A stretch of 64,000 nt of DNA from Adineta steineri (GCA_905250115.1 CAJNOI010000018.1:248001-312000), one strand, 5' to 3'; positions 25,977 through 40,700 are shown, counted from the first letter of the stretch. Numbers and translations: made by a program. The notes: generated by a model not told the origin, from the sequence alone.

Positions 25977-27202
25977 ATGACAGAACGCGGTGGAACACGC
26001 GGTGGTTTTGGTACACGAGGTGGTACGTATTGTATTCTATTGAAAGTAAATTTTAGATTAATATATTTTTGTTTTTGTAATTTTAGGCCGTGGCGGTGAA
26101 GGCGGTCGAGGCCGTGGTGAAGGTTAGTTACAAGAAAAAGAAATGTTTTCTTAAAGACTTTATTTTATTATTGTAGGTCGTGGCGAAGGTGGTTTCCGAG
26201 GTGAAGGTGAAGGTCGTGGCCGAGGTCGTGGAGAAGGTATATTTAAAAGTTTACATTAAATTTATAGTAATACGTATGTAAATTGTAGGTGGTCGCGGTC
26301 GTGGTCGTGGTCGTCGTGGTCAACGTCCAAAGGAAGATACTAAAGCATGGGTACCAGTCACCAAACTTGGTCGATTAGTTAATGATGGCAAAATACGTAC
26401 ACTTGAAGAAATTTATCTATTTTCATTACCCATCAAAGTTTGTTAATATCTTCTTGTTATTTTAAGTTTCATAAATGATTATTTAGGAAGCCGATATTAT
26501 CGATCGTCTTTTACCTGATCTTAAAGATGAAGTACTTAAAATTATGCCCGTACAGAAACAAACACGAGCTGGTCAACGTACTCGCTTCAAAGCCATTGTT
26601 GTTGTTGGTGACGGCAAAGGTCATATTGGTCTTGGTGTTAAATGCTCAAAAGAAGTAGCAACAGCTATTCGTGGTGCCATTATTCTAGCCAAACTTTCAG
26701 TTATTCCTGTTCGACGAGGCTATTGGGGTAACAAAATTGGTGCACCACACACTGTACCATGCAAAGTATGATTCTATATAAACTATTGATAATATAAAAA
26801 TTATATTGCATATTTTATTTTAGGTAACAGGTGAATGTGGTAGTGTACTTGTACGTTTAATCCCGGCTCCTCGTGGTACAAGTCTTGTATGTGCTCCAGT
26901 TCCAAAAAAACTTTTACAAATGGCTGGTATTCAAGATTGTTGGACAGCTGCCAAAGGATGTACCGCTACACTTGGCAATTTTGGTTTGTTTTTTTTTAAT
27001 ATTATATTTTTGTAAATTATATTAAACTATTTATTTAATAGCTAAAGCAACTTATGCAGCAATGGCCATGACTTATTCATATTTAACACCTGATCTATGG
27101 AAAGAAACAGTATATACCAAAACACCATTTCAAGAATATAGTGATCATCTTTCTAATACACAAAAGAAATATACAGTTGGTGTTGGTGACAAACATTATT
27201 AA
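25977..27202 (+). CDS. RPS2: 40S ribosomal protein S2 (uS5)
   Basis: Component of the small ribosomal subunit near the mRNA entry channel, needed for decoding accuracy. Exons 25977-26022, 26087-26122, 26177-26236, 26289-26437, 26487-26765, 26824-26983 and 27042-27202, giving 296 residues. The N-terminus is an RGG/GRG-rich tail split over four exons. Then comes the S5 double-stranded-RNA-binding fold ([38 protein letters not shown]) and the S5 C-terminal domain ([28 protein letters not shown]), followed by the family tail ending in DKHY. The sequence is strongly conserved. The gene has the same orientation as TATDN1, 70 bp downstream. AATAAA at 27352 follows. Confidence 0.97.
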
Positions 27203-28507
27203 TAGAAAAGAAAAATTAACAAAATAATCTTAGCTCGTTTTTTGTTTTCGAATGAGCATTGTCTCACAAAAAAAAATAGGAACAGCATATATATATATGC
27301 CTTTCTTTCTTATTAATGCACAAAACACCTAAAAGTTGTATTTGATCGGATAATAAAATAAATAAAAAAAAAATAAGAACAGCAACAAACATAAATAGAC
27401 ATTTTTATAACATATTCATCTTCATCAATCTTTAGTATTGAAAACTTATTCAATCATACACCATGGGAAAAAAGAAAATTTTAGTTGCGGAGTCTATTTA
27501 GATTCGTTGGTATATAGAGTATACGATTAATTATTGAAAATGGAAATCAACGATAACCTGATGATAAAAAAACTCAGTATTTTTTTAGTGAAATATAATA
27601 AACAATAACTCAGACATATTTAAGAAGTCATATAATGGAAACTGATAGTACGTTATTCAAAGCTTCAGTAATAAACCATGATGCGATTATATAAACAAAA
27701 GAATATACTGCATGTCTAAATTACTGGCATTTCTTTAAAATATAAATTTATCCATTATTATTATTATTTAGCTTGTGAGTTTTTTTTCTGTAGATTTCAA
27801 TAGACAAAAATTATTATTTATAGCGTCCGATAGAGGAGAACATATAAGTTATTATATATTCCATTCATAAAAGCATGAAGACAAAGAATAATTAAAAAAT
27901 ATTACTTTTTAACATGTAATACTGCATTATTTTATCAATGAAGTGTTACTGAGCGCAATGACCTATCTATGATACTGTTTCTTTATTAGGCGATGCGAAG
28001 CAAAGCATTTATGTAGTCAGATATTATGAAAAAAAAAATAAAATAAAAAAATGCCATTAAAATCGTTGTTGGTTATAGCGAGAACACAATATTTATGTCT
28101 ATTATATACCATTTGATATTAATAAAACAAACTTATCAAAATTATTGCATACAGTTGCTATGTCGATTCTGTTACTTTCTAGTTGGCATCATTTTTTTTC
28201 GGATTTTTTCCTTTCAACAAGTAATTGCAACATCATGTGAAATAAATTCTGCATGGAGAATATATATTCATTTAGGTAGGAAGAAAAAAGAAGAACATAT
28301 CGTATTAGTAGAAGAGAACCCTCTCTTCACGTTGTGCTTTATTAGAATCAATAAAAAAAACACAAAAAAGAAAGAAAAAAAACAAAGAATGTGAATAACG
28401 AGAAACCATATATGATGCGAAAGAATGTGTGAAGGCATATGAAGATATAACTGTAATAATCACCAACATACAACGTTACACAGCACACATTTCATCAAGA
28501 GTCTACA
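27203..28507. other. RPS2 3' region and spacer, no gene seen
   Basis: AT-rich, with no frame that looks coding. A frame at 28095-28394 is Lys/Ile/Phe-rich noise. Confidence 0.5.
27352..27357 (+). terminator. Polyadenylation signal AATAAA
   Basis: AATAAA about 150 bases after the RPS2 stop. Confidence 0.45.
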
Positions 28508-28660
28508 ATGGCAAATAAAACTGTCGCGAGCTTCCATACGTTACCAGTAGAAATTGTCTACCGAATTCTAGATCATCAATCGAATCTCACCATGTTTTAT
28601 TCAATGACCAATGTATGTCAACGGTTTAACATGATCTTAAACAGCTATCATCGATTTCAA
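28508..28660 (+). pseudogene. F-box-like gene remnant
   Basis: From the ATG at 28508 about 51 codons read as an F-box-like start (LPVEIVYRILDHQSN, then FYSMTNVCQRFNMILNSYHRFQ). F-box proteins are substrate adaptors of SCF ubiquitin ligases. After this the frame soon meets stops (near 28680 onward). In all three frames to about 29790 only broken pieces can be read, such as a serine- and lysine-bearing stretch near 29130-29220. It is probably the head of a decayed member of a repeated family. A GTAAAA after FQ could be a donor to a lost or distant exon, so an expressed short gene is not excluded. Confidence 0.45.
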
Positions 28661-29798
28661 GTAAAATTTTTTCTATCATGACAGTCTAATTTTTGTCTGT
28701 TGACTCAACAATTATTTCTCATCCCTACAATCTCTATACAAATAGAATCACTTCAATAAAATATATGTGAATAAATTATTGGTTACTTAAACTAATTTAT
28801 CACTTATCGATCTCTTTCGAAAATAATGTCCCGATATTTAGAAAAAAATAGTTTTTTTTTATTACCATTTCAATAATAAAAATAGTATTTTGAAAGAAAT
28901 TAATAATCTATAAACTAGCTAGTTTATCTTATTAGAACTAACGTCTCAGGAATTCACTTAAGAAATATCTCCGACAAATTCATCCCTGAGAGCATGCGTG
29001 ATATTGATTATACGTAACAGTAAATGTGAATGGAGAGCAGATTAACTCACAATAACAACCATAACACTCTAATCCAATCGCAATACTTACAATTATAACA
29101 GTAAAGTGGAATATTTCTTAAAGAAACGCTACTTCCAAAGCAAGTTTCTTTTTCCACAAACGTTGTCCCGAAACTCATTTCATCTAAAGGAATTTTTCTC
29201 AAGAACGAAATTTCAAAATTAATTCATTGCCAAAATAAAACAGCGAGTACACTTCATAAGAGATATTCATAATTCAATGTTTTAGCATGTATTCGCCTTT
29301 CACTCACTATGCATCTGACACTATCCAATAAATTCATTAACTCTTCCGTTTTTATCAAACAATACTGTTTTATACACCTAATCTTGTAGTGTCATCAAAA
29401 GCCCCTACCGAAATCAACCAATATTCCTATCAAAACAAACCATACACATTAATTTAGACATATCAGACAACTCAAATGAGGTTCTCATGCAAAACACATG
29501 TACAGTCTCGTCGATTAACATGAGCGAAACTCATCCACAAACTACTAATATGAAACGATAATTATCCAATGCCTACACAATACTAACAGGCGATGCAAGA
29601 CTTTAAATTGTTATGCGCAGTAGCAACTGACATACTATTATTTGTAACCCAGAACTTTTTCCTTCTATCACAAAAATATTCAAGAATTAAAGCAGCTCAT
29701 ACATAGAAAAATTCTATCCATACGCAACCCTTTCTAACTTCTTTCTAACTTACGAGGGAAGGCCACCAACTGTCCCCTCGCTTTTGTGCTGAAACTCA

Positions 29799-29898
29799 NN
29801 NNNNNNNNNNNNNNNNNNNNNNNNNNNNNNNNNNNNNNNNNNNNNNNNNNNNNNNNNNNNNNNNNNNNNNNNNNNNNNNNNNNNNNNNNNNNNNNNNN
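29799..29898. other. Assembly gap, 100 N
   Basis: A run of exactly 100 N, the usual size for a scaffold join of unknown length. Confidence 0.99.
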
Positions 29899-31704
29899 AA
29901 AAAAGAAATGATATACATATATCAATAGATAGAATTCTGTATATTGTTATTTCGAAGTTACTATGACGATCATTCAATATGTACAAAAGGATTTTTATAA
30001 AAAGTATATTAATATTAGCAATAACAAAATTTTGACATAAATACATTGAAATTTGAGCTTCGTCCGTCAATAGATAGACGTCATTGTTGATGTTTTATAT
30101 TTTAAAATTGATTTAGAGATTAATTTTTATAAAAATCATATTATTTTGCGACGCTAGAAATATACCATTACTCATTTTAAATCAATGTTTACTTTATATA
30201 CATGTATACTACCACTTCTAAGATAACTTTTATAATGAAATTCAATTTTTGGTAAATGAATATCAAACTTTTTTTTATTGTCATTCAAAAGATTTCATAT
30301 CCGCAGCATTTATTCTTATTCCGTTACAAAAATACAAATCTAATTTAATTTTTTTTATGTCAATGCCATTGATAGTACATTTCATTTCTCGTTAATACAA
30401 TGTCAATCAGCAAATATTGACTAGTCTATTATTATTGCTAAACTTTCAGTACGACAACTCATTTAAACATTCATTCATTGATGTAGGTACTATAGAACTT
30501 TAATTGTCGATAAGTAATACTGGTCCAACAAGAGAAAAAGAAAGGTGATACATTGTTAGTTTTTCTTTTATGATTAAATTTAAAGATACGAAAAGAAAGA
30601 AAAAGAAAAGCAAATCATATGGAGTATTATCAATTTTTTTTCTTCTTATTTCGTTTTCTCATTTAAGTTTTAATATGAATTAGTAATGTCATGGACACTT
30701 GAAAGGAAAAACGAAAAAAACAGCTTCTCATGAAACAAGAGAAACACAAGAGAGATGTAATGATCAAATTACGAAAGAACAACAATACCATCACATAACG
30801 AATGACGCGATAGTAAGTAGAGTGCTCACGATAATAATAAAACGAAGGTGTGCGGGTGGCTGATGATCTAGAAGAAAAGAAGAGGAGACAAAAAAAAAAG
30901 AACTGTACTTTTATGAAAGAGGATGATGACGTGCTTTTCGCTTTAATATAAAGAATGAAATTGAGTGTGAAAGGATCAACATTAAAAATAAAAGAGAGAT
31001 TTGTTAAGAAAATTCTCAATTAATCATTGTGTAATCATGTCTACTTGTTTGTCTATGTAAAAAAGCATATAATCTTATTCGAAGTATTGTTTTCAAGTAA
31101 GTATTTTTTTTTTCGTCGTTTTTTTTAGACATCAATCGACCTTCGTGCGTTCTCTGTCTCTCTCTCTATATATATGTATGTATATCGCACAACATGTTAA
31201 GCTTCTGTTTGAATACACTACCAGTATCATTTTGCATGAATATTATGAAGCCGATTTTGATAGATGTTTGTATTGATTAATTTACATCTTCTTTCTTTTT
31301 ATTTGTCACAAGACGATTAGAATTGATAGATATACATATATATCGCTTCATTTCTATCTCTTCGTCTTCTTCTTCTCCCGTTTTAAAAGTATTCATCTCT
31401 TTAGTGAATAGACAGACGGATGCGTATTTACTCGGAGCTTAAATGGACACGTGCTGGTGCTGGTGTTATTGTCGCAGAGAGACGACACAGAGAGGTGATT
31501 ATTGCATCTTTTCGTTCAAATAATGAACAATACACATATACATATATACATACATACATACGTACATACATCGGTCAACGACAAGCAAGTGCCAATATAT
31601 GTAGGAGATGATCAAAGTTTGTTCTGTTTCTCTGTCTACTGTTAATTATACTTGTCCATATAGTTAGATGATTGTATTTTTATTCATTGTCTTGTCTATC
31701 TTCT

Positions 31705-31706
31705 AG
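31705..31706 (+). other. Candidate splice or trans-splice acceptor before ABCA start
   Basis: TATCTTCTAG lies directly before the ATG at 31707. It could be the acceptor for a 5' untranslated exon or a spliced leader. Confidence 0.35.
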
Positions 31707-34700
31707 ATGGCATTTGCACAATTTAGAATATTATTTAAAAAGAATTTTCTACTTCGTCGTCGACAACCGGTAGATATTTTTGTAGATCGTCTTACGTAAT
31801 TTAATTAAAATTTATTTTCAGGTACTTTTTCTTTTTGAAATTGCATGGCCTTTATTACTCTTTTCTATTGTTGCCATTATTCGAAAAACATCACCTATTC
31901 AAGATCGACCAGCATGTAACTATTAAATACTAAAATTTTATTATTTTGAAAAAACAAATTTGCTATTTCAATTAGGTTATCACAATCCTATGCCGTTACC
32001 TAATAGTGGTACGATTGGTTTTCTACAAAGCTTTTTGTGCAATACAAATGTTAGCTGTCGTTTAAAGCCCTTCGATGTGCAAACATCGACGTTAAGAAAT
32101 TAGTAAGAAAAATCTTTTTTGAAATCTTTTTTTATTTATATTGATAAATTTCAGTCTTCCATCTGTCTATGATGGAATACTTGGATTAACACAAACAGAA
32201 GGTGTAAATACAGTTTTATATAATTTACCAAATTTAACACGTAGTGTTGATCATATAAATAATGCATTCAATGATACATTTTTACAAAAAATCTTAGATG
32301 GAAAATTTTATATGTATGATTTATTTAATAATACAAATGAATTAAAAAATGATTTATTATTAACTGGATTATCAAATGATTTAATTGATAATTTTTTTAA
32401 TGGTTCATTTAATTTAACAGAAATTTATAATACATTCAATCAAACAATTAATATTGAACCATTTTGTCGAAATAATTTTCTTAATCATATTCTTACAGTT
32501 GATAATTCCGGTAATGCAAATGTTCTTATTCAAGCATTATGTCAATTAAATATTCGAAATCTTACAATGGATTTAAGTACATTTATCAATGAACTTAATC
32601 ATGATGTAATTGATCAATATGTAAGTATAATAAATATATATATATATCTTTTATTATTTTTCTTTTCAAAATAAGTTTAATAATATTTCACAATTAATCA
32701 ATGGACAAGATCTGAAAGATAAAATTCAACAACTAAGAGATTTAGAAAGTACAGTCAAACAATTAAGTTCATATGCTGCTTTATTACAAAATATGCCAAA
32801 TATTACTGATATAGCAAGAATTATCCCTCGACTTATACAAATTATTGAACTTGTACAAAATCAACGTGATTTAATTCAGCTGTAAGTTTAACAATTAGAA
32901 ATTCTGAAAATATACATCCTTCGAATATGTTTTTCAAAATATTTATTTCTAGTTTTGGACAAATTCTATCTGATTTACATATTATAACTGAAGAACGTAT
33001 CATATTACAATTATATGAAATTACAAAAATGTTTGTTGATTTTCTTCATCGTTATGATAATATGAGTAAATTATTTTGAAAAATAAATTAATTAAAATCT
33101 ATTGTTATTATTATTCTTTAGCTCAAACATTAACAGCTCAACAATTATTTCGTGATTTACCATTGAATACAATTTTACAATCAGCATTAACAATTACAAA
33201 ACAATTTGAAGCTCCAATATTAATATCGAGAATTAATTTTCTTGTTGTAAGTTAGAAATAAAAGTATCTTCTTTTTCAAAAATTTTATTTTTTAGTTATC
33301 AGAATTTATTGTTAGTAAATTAACTGGAACATCAAGTCATCGAGCAGTTTGTCTTCAACCCGGTTTTTGGACATTATTTGTTTTAGATGATGCAACATCT
33401 CAAAATCTTAAAGAACGTGTTGATCGTTATTGTGGTAGTCATAATAATGTTGATGCAATTTATAATAATTTACTAAATGGTATTCGTTATGATCAAGTAA
33501 TTCATTTATTTTCGATATTCATTCAAAATTTAATCATTGGTTATTTGTTTTTAGATACAAAACTATTTTATGGATATACAATTTTCACCTATTGCTTTCG
33601 AGGGTTTATCAAGTATATTATTTACAGTGAATAAAGTTGGATCATTCGAAAATGACCTACGTTTAACATTTGATAGTGTTTCGGCAGTTAGTGAATTATT
33701 ATCAAGAACAAAAACAGCTGGACTAAATCTTTATGCGTAAATAATTTCTTTTTTTTTATTTTGTATTAATTTTTATATTTTATTATTATAGATCATATAA
33801 TTTTGTTAAACAAATGACAAGAACATTTAATCCAGATTTATTAAAAATGCCAATATTTAATACACTTGATATAGCAGTACCAATTCTAACACCATTAGTT
33901 AATTTTGATCAAATTGTTTCTTTATTGGCTGGAATTCCACGTGGAACAATTGATAATATTGTAAATAATGTTAATCAAATTAATAATTTTTTAACAACAC
34001 CATCTTCAACAAGAGTATGCAGCTCAAAATACAAATATTTTATTTATTTATTCATTTATTTATTTAGCTGATGCGTTTAACAACAACAGCAAACATTTCA
34101 AATATACAAACAACTACAAAACCTCGAACACGAGCTCGATATATTGATTGGGCAACCCTTCTTCATGCAAATAATTTCCTCAATCCAAATATATCAAAAC
34201 CGATTGTTATGCCACAGAATATGACTGAATATGGACACTGGGTTAAACGACAAAAACGAGTATGTACAATTTTAGATCTGTTGCTAATTTTTCCTATTTA
34301 AATTTAATCGTCATTTCTAATCCTTTTCACAGCTGATTCCTTTTTCTTCTAATCCCTTCGTCTTATAATTGCCTTTCTTCGCGTATGTGTATTTTAAAAG
34401 CAGATGACGAGTTGATCCCTTTGTCACAAATGCTTCTCCTATGTATATGATTCATACGTGTATGACGTGATTTGACCTTACATCCTGTACTTTGCTGTCT
34501 ACCATTCTTCATAGCGTGTATAGGAAACGACAAGAATGTAGTTCAAATGCGATTCGAAATTGTCATACTAGAATATATACAAGAACTCAGAATTTTGAAT
34601 ACAATGTTATTTATAGTAAAAACCATAGACTATAAATATCTTGAACATCTGATGACATTTCCTAGTTAATATTGAAATAATATGATGTAAATCGACATAT

Positions 34701-37700
34701 GACTATAATAATTTTATTCAACATTTGACAATAGTGTAGATCTATATTTTATTAAAATACAATATAAAATATAGTATGATATCATTCATTAACTAAATTA
34801 TCTCTTTGCTGTTTTAGCAACTTGATTTTATATCTGGTCTACTTGGTCAAGCAAAACAATCGGATTCTTCTGATTCTCCGTTAGCTAATATTCCTGATTT
34901 TGTTAAAATGTTCAATTCATTTTCTCCTGAAGCTCTCGAATTTCTTTGTATAGAACCATTAGTTAATTTAATTCCCAATGATCCAGTTCTTAATTATATA
35001 TTTGGTGTTGGACGTGTATTTGAATTAGTAAATACATTCATGTCTATAATAACATCAACAAATCGTATACGTTGTTTACAAGATCCAAATAGTGATTATG
35101 CTGAAATATCTCAATTTCTTCGTTTAAACAAAACAGTTGGATTGGTAAAAAGAAAATTTATAAAAAAAAAAACGAATTTTTATTTTCATATTTTTCTTTT
35201 GAGATTCGTGAATTGATACAAAATGGTTTCCAATCAAAATTTAGTTGTTCATTAATTGTTGATGTTGTTAAAAATATTCAAGTTTATCAAAATTTAGCAC
35301 AAATTATGCAACATAATACTATAACACTTGACACACTTGATTGTTTAAAACAAACTTTATTTCAAACACTTGAACGTTTAAAAATTTTACCTGGTTTAGT
35401 TCGTTTTATATTTAGTGATATGTCAATCATACAATCTATTAAACAATTAACACCATTAATACAAATATTTGCACCAGTATTTTCTCAACAAACATATAAA
35501 TTTGTTCAAATAAATGATATGATTGAACATGCAAATAATTTTACGACATTTTTACAACAATATCGAAATATAACATCATTAAATCAATGGTATTTCAACA
35601 CAAGATTGGTAAGAATTTTGTTCTCTCTTATATTATTTTATTTTTCTTATTAATTAAAGAGTGAATTAAAATCAGCAAGTGATTTAAGAGATATATTTTG
35701 TGATCAAAAACAAATTGTCAATTATATTATTGCATTTCATGATACACCTGATACAATCGAATGGAATTTATGTATTAGTGAATTAAAATATAATCAAACT
35801 TATCAACAATTTATGGATCAATATGGTGGACCACTTCAATTACGAGTAAGATTTGTATATCTTTTTTATAGTTTAAAATTTCTTTATTTTTAAAGAAATT
35901 CAATGGTTTAAATGTGGAACGTTTGATGAATGAAATGCCAATGATAAAAAATGATTTTGAAGATTTAATTAAAGAACATGAATGGGTCATGGAACTTATC
36001 AATGGAATTAATACAGACCAAATATCACCCATTGAAATTTATAATCTATTTACAAATTTTACAACTCATCTTCCGGAATTTGAAAAATTACGATTAAAGT
36101 AAAAAAAACGAAGATTATAATATGAAATATTAAGTAAATATTTTTTTCTAGTGTTTCAAATCTTGTTGAGAAATATTTTTGGGCATTACCAGATGAATCA
36201 ATGCAAAAAATGATTCTATCGATTATTGATGGGTTACAAACAGTACATGAATTGAGTATTATCATACAAGAGAATTTAAATGGATGTAAGTAAAATTGAG
36301 AATTTTAATTAGATCATTTCTATTTTTTGTTTATAGTACCAGTAAAAGATACATTCAAAAATTTTACATTTGTTACAAATAAATTAATGCAAAATTATGG
36401 TTTTCCTTATTCAACAATTCAACTTTTAAACCAAGCTCGTTTATTCAAAGATCCAAGTGTAAGTTTTTTTAATGATTCTTTTATATTCACTTAATTTCGT
36501 TGTAGATTTTATTTAATTTATATACTGACTATCATCAAACAGTATGTAATGTTGATAAATTCAATGAAACAATTTTTAAAACTTGGCCCTATTTACAATT
36601 TAATCAAAATTTTGATATAACAAAATTATCAAAATATTTATGTGATATGTCATTAGAAAATCAAACTAATATTGTTAAAACACTGCTGAAACATTTTCTC
36701 GTACCTGAGAAATTACGACTGGTAAGAAAGATAAAATATCTTGAATTTATTCCTTTCGAGAGTACGATAGCGATTTCCGGGAGGACGAAAAACTAATTTC
36801 TGGAGAAAAAATACATAGTATAAGCCAGGCCCGTAGCCAAGGGGGGGGGGGGGGGGGGGAATAGGGTTACCGGTACCCCCTTTGGCGAAAAAAACCTTGA
36901 AAGGGCGGGGGGGACGGATAAAAATTTTATTCATGAAGCAAAAATTATTTTCCTACTGATGTGCACCCCTCTTGGAAAATTCCTGGCTACGGGCTTGGTA
37001 TAAGCACAAAAATTGCAATTTTCAGGAGAGCAAAATCGGTCTCCGGGAGTGCGCCGCCATCACTACCCTCCCGCTAGATAAATCACTGATTCATTTTCTT
37101 TTATTTTCTTTATAGTTTTTTGACCGTGGTGGTAGTTATATCGTTGAATTAATTAATATGAATGAAAATGAAATTGATGTTTTCAAACAAGTTGGTCCTA
37201 TCGTAAATGATGTGAATGAATTATTAAAACGTGTTAAAAGATTAAATCAACAAAGTGATACATCTGAAAGTAAATAGACAAAAAAACGAATTTTGCTGTT
37301 TTTAAAATTAAGTCTTTAGATCAAGATCAATTTGCAAAAATAACAAATATATTTTGTGCTGAAATTGATAAACCATCGAATCCACAAAGACAAGTTTTCG
37401 ATGATGAAGAATATCATGTTGAAGAAAATAAAGATGGAGTAAAGAAAATCAATGAAACAGATCCATTAATAAATCAACGAGCTTCAGAAACAATTGAACC
37501 AGGTTAAAAAAATCATTGAATTTTAACATCATTTTCTTTTATCTTAATGTTTTTTAGATGAAAAAGCTGATTGTTCAGATATACGACGAAGTATTGAACA
37601 AAGTAGTGATGTCGGATATATTGTTTGGCCATTAATTAAACCATTACTACTTGGAAAAATTTTATATGCACCTGCAACACCAGTTTCTAATGCAATTATT

Positions 37701-40700
37701 GCAAAAGTAAACAAAACATTCGAAGAATTAGATAAAATTCATCAATTTGCAAAAAGTTGGGTAAATTCTCCACTTAATTTAACTGCTGTCTTAGGTGATT
37801 TAAAAAATACCAATAATATCAAAGTAAAATAAATTTTGCATTTTTTGACTAATTTTGAAATATTTTGTGTTTTTAGAAAGTTTTTGCAAATCAGTTTTTT
37901 CAAGAATTATTTACTAATATAGTTGGAATGAATACATTTGATATTAAATCAATAATATCAATGTTAGATAATTTAAATGGTGAACCTAATGTTGATGTTT
38001 TAAAGAATATTGAAGTTATTATGAAACAATTTAGTGATTATTTACCATGTATTGAATTAAATCGTTTTGAAGCACTTCAATCAGAAAGTGAACTTGTTGA
38101 ACGTGCAAAAGAATTACATCGAAATCGATTAGTTATTGCTGGTAAAGAAATTTCTTTGGCAAAAAAGTTGTATATTTATTTTCTATTTGTTTAGGAATTG
38201 TTTTCTCGAATTTAAATAGTTCAAATCCAAATGCTAATTTTCTTCCACCACATGTTCATATTAAAATTCGTATGGATGTTGATAGTGTTCGAACAACCGA
38301 ACAATTAGCAAGTTGGTTATTTTTTCCTGGACCTGAAAATGATTATTTTCGTGAAATGCATTATTTACGAGGATTTATACAAATACAAGATTTAATTGAA
38401 CGTGCAATTATTGATTTACATTTTGAAGATACAGAAAAAGTATCAACAAATCCTGTTGTTTATATGCAATTAATGCCATATCCATGTTATCGTGGTGATC
38501 CGTATGTTGAGATATTGATTTTTTTTCCGTAATTAATATTTATTTAATTTAGTGGAAAAGAATCATCTTATGTTAATTATTTTATTTTACCAATTTTGGG
38601 TACATTAATGTGGACAGGTAAACATAAAATTAAATAATATTTTTTTTATTATTCATATCTTTAGCAACATTGGGTGTATCAATAAAAAATTTAATGCGTG
38701 AACGTGAAAGAAATGTTGAACAAGTATTTATAAAGATTTTTATTTCTATGAAAACTTAAGTTTTTATTATATTAGGTGATGCAAATTATGGGACTTAATT
38801 CAACGATAAATTTTATTACTTGGTTAATTAGTTCATGTATACCGATGATTGTTGTATCGATTGTTGTTGCTAGTATGAATCAAAGAATTAAAATTTTTCT
38901 TTTTTTTAAATGAAAATCTTTTAGTCGTTCTTAAATATGGTGGAATTTTTCCAGCATCGGATTTAACTGTAACAATCACACCATTACTTACTCTTGCTAT
39001 TTCAGCATTAATGCTTGGGTTTGTACAAAATTTGTTTTTTTGAGAGTAGAATTGGTGGCGGTGCCAGGAATTTAGACTAAGGTGGGTTCAGCATTATATA
39101 TGTAAGATCTGAAAAACATTTCTGGGTGGGATGAGCCCACCCTTGGCGCCGCCACTAAGTAGAATACGACTGAATTAAATTGATCATATGACTATGATCT
39201 AAATTCTACTTTTTAATATTATTATTAATCTTTTAGGTATTTAGTCAGTTCATTTTTCAAAAAAGCAAATTTAGCTACATTATGTGGAATATTGATCTAT
39301 TTTATTTCGTATCTTCCATTTATTCTTGTCATGTTTCTTGAAACAAAAATACAATTAATTCATAAATTATTAATCGTACGTTTCAGCAAAAAAAAATATT
39401 TCTTTATCTTTTTTTTCTTTTTAAAATAGAGTTTATCCAGTGCGACAGCATTTGGATATGCATCTATATATTTAACTCGTTTTGAATATCAAGGTGAAGG
39501 CATTCAATGGAATTCAGTTTTTCATAGTATATTTCCTAAGGATCAAATGAATTTTGGTATTGCATGTATAATGATGTTAGTGGATTCGATTATTTATGGT
39601 CTTATCGGAAAATATATTCGTTCGGTATTACCGGGTAAAAATGCACGTAGAAAACCATTATGGTATCCATTTTTACCATCAACATGGTGTTTCTGTAAGA
39701 AAAAAACAAGTCCACATGATGATTTAAATTCAGCATTTCGTATTGATCGTGATCATCAACCAAATCCATTTACTGCTCGAATGAAACGTAAGATAGACTA
39801 AAAACAATTTGTATTTTTTGTTTAATTTGAATATTCTTATAGAAATTGATCCAAATAATGAACAAGAACCAACACATTTACCAGTTGGAATTTCATTCGA
39901 AAATTTATCGAAACATTATGGAGAAAATAAAAAAGCGGTAGAAAATTTATCATTCAAACTTTTTGAAAATCAAATAACAGCATTACTTGGACATAATGGG
40001 GCTGGAAAAGTACGAAAATATATCTTAGAATAATAATTTCTAATTTTTTCGTTATAGACAACAACAATTAATGTTTTAACTGGAATTTATCCACCAACAA
40101 ATGGTACAGCAAGTATTTATGGACGAGATATAACAACAGATTATGAACAAATAAGAAAAAATGTTGGTCTATGTCCACAAGAAGATATTCTATTTGATTT
40201 TATGACTGTTCGAGAACATTTACAATTTTATGGACGTTTAAAAGGAAATATGAGTTCAAAAGAATTAGATCGAGATATAAATGAGTATGTTTTAATTAAA
40301 ATAATTTATTCAATATCTTTTCTTTTTTTTATTAATTAGACTTTTAAGTAGTATGGGTTTATGGTGTTTTCAACATGAACGTGTTTCATCATTATCTGGT
40401 GGTGTAAGACGAAGAGTCTCCGTTAGTATTGCATTTGTAGCTGGTTCACGAACAGTTATTCTCGATGAACCAACATCAGGCGTTGATCCATGTGCAAGAA
40501 GAAGTATATGGGAAGTTATATTTAAACATAGAGCTGGAAGAACGATCTTATTAACAACACATTATCTCGATGAAGCGGATACGTTAAGTGATCGAATTGC
40601 TATTATACATCAAGGCCGATTATTATGTAGTGGTTCGTCCATGTTTTTAAAAAAACGTTTTGGTAAAGGTTATAGTTTAACAATTGATTTAAAACTTAAA

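Larger units (their letters stand above)
28661..31706. other. Decayed or intergenic sequence around an assembly gap
   Basis: The part 28900-29798 differs from typical spacers, with more C and A on the plus strand, and may be decayed coding or repeat sequence. It runs into a slightly GC-richer block (29752-29798) cut by the gap. From 29899 to 31706 there is AT-rich sequence with CT/TA microsatellites at about 31150-31180 and 31530-31570. No gene is supportable. Confidence 0.45.

Noticed and set aside
29734..30070. Minus-strand frames running through the 100-N gap
   Set aside because: Open only because N are not stops; flanks give no family likeness.
36713..36934. Minus-strand Pro-rich 73-residue frame
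   Set aside because: Translation of the poly-G MITE inside an ABCA intron.
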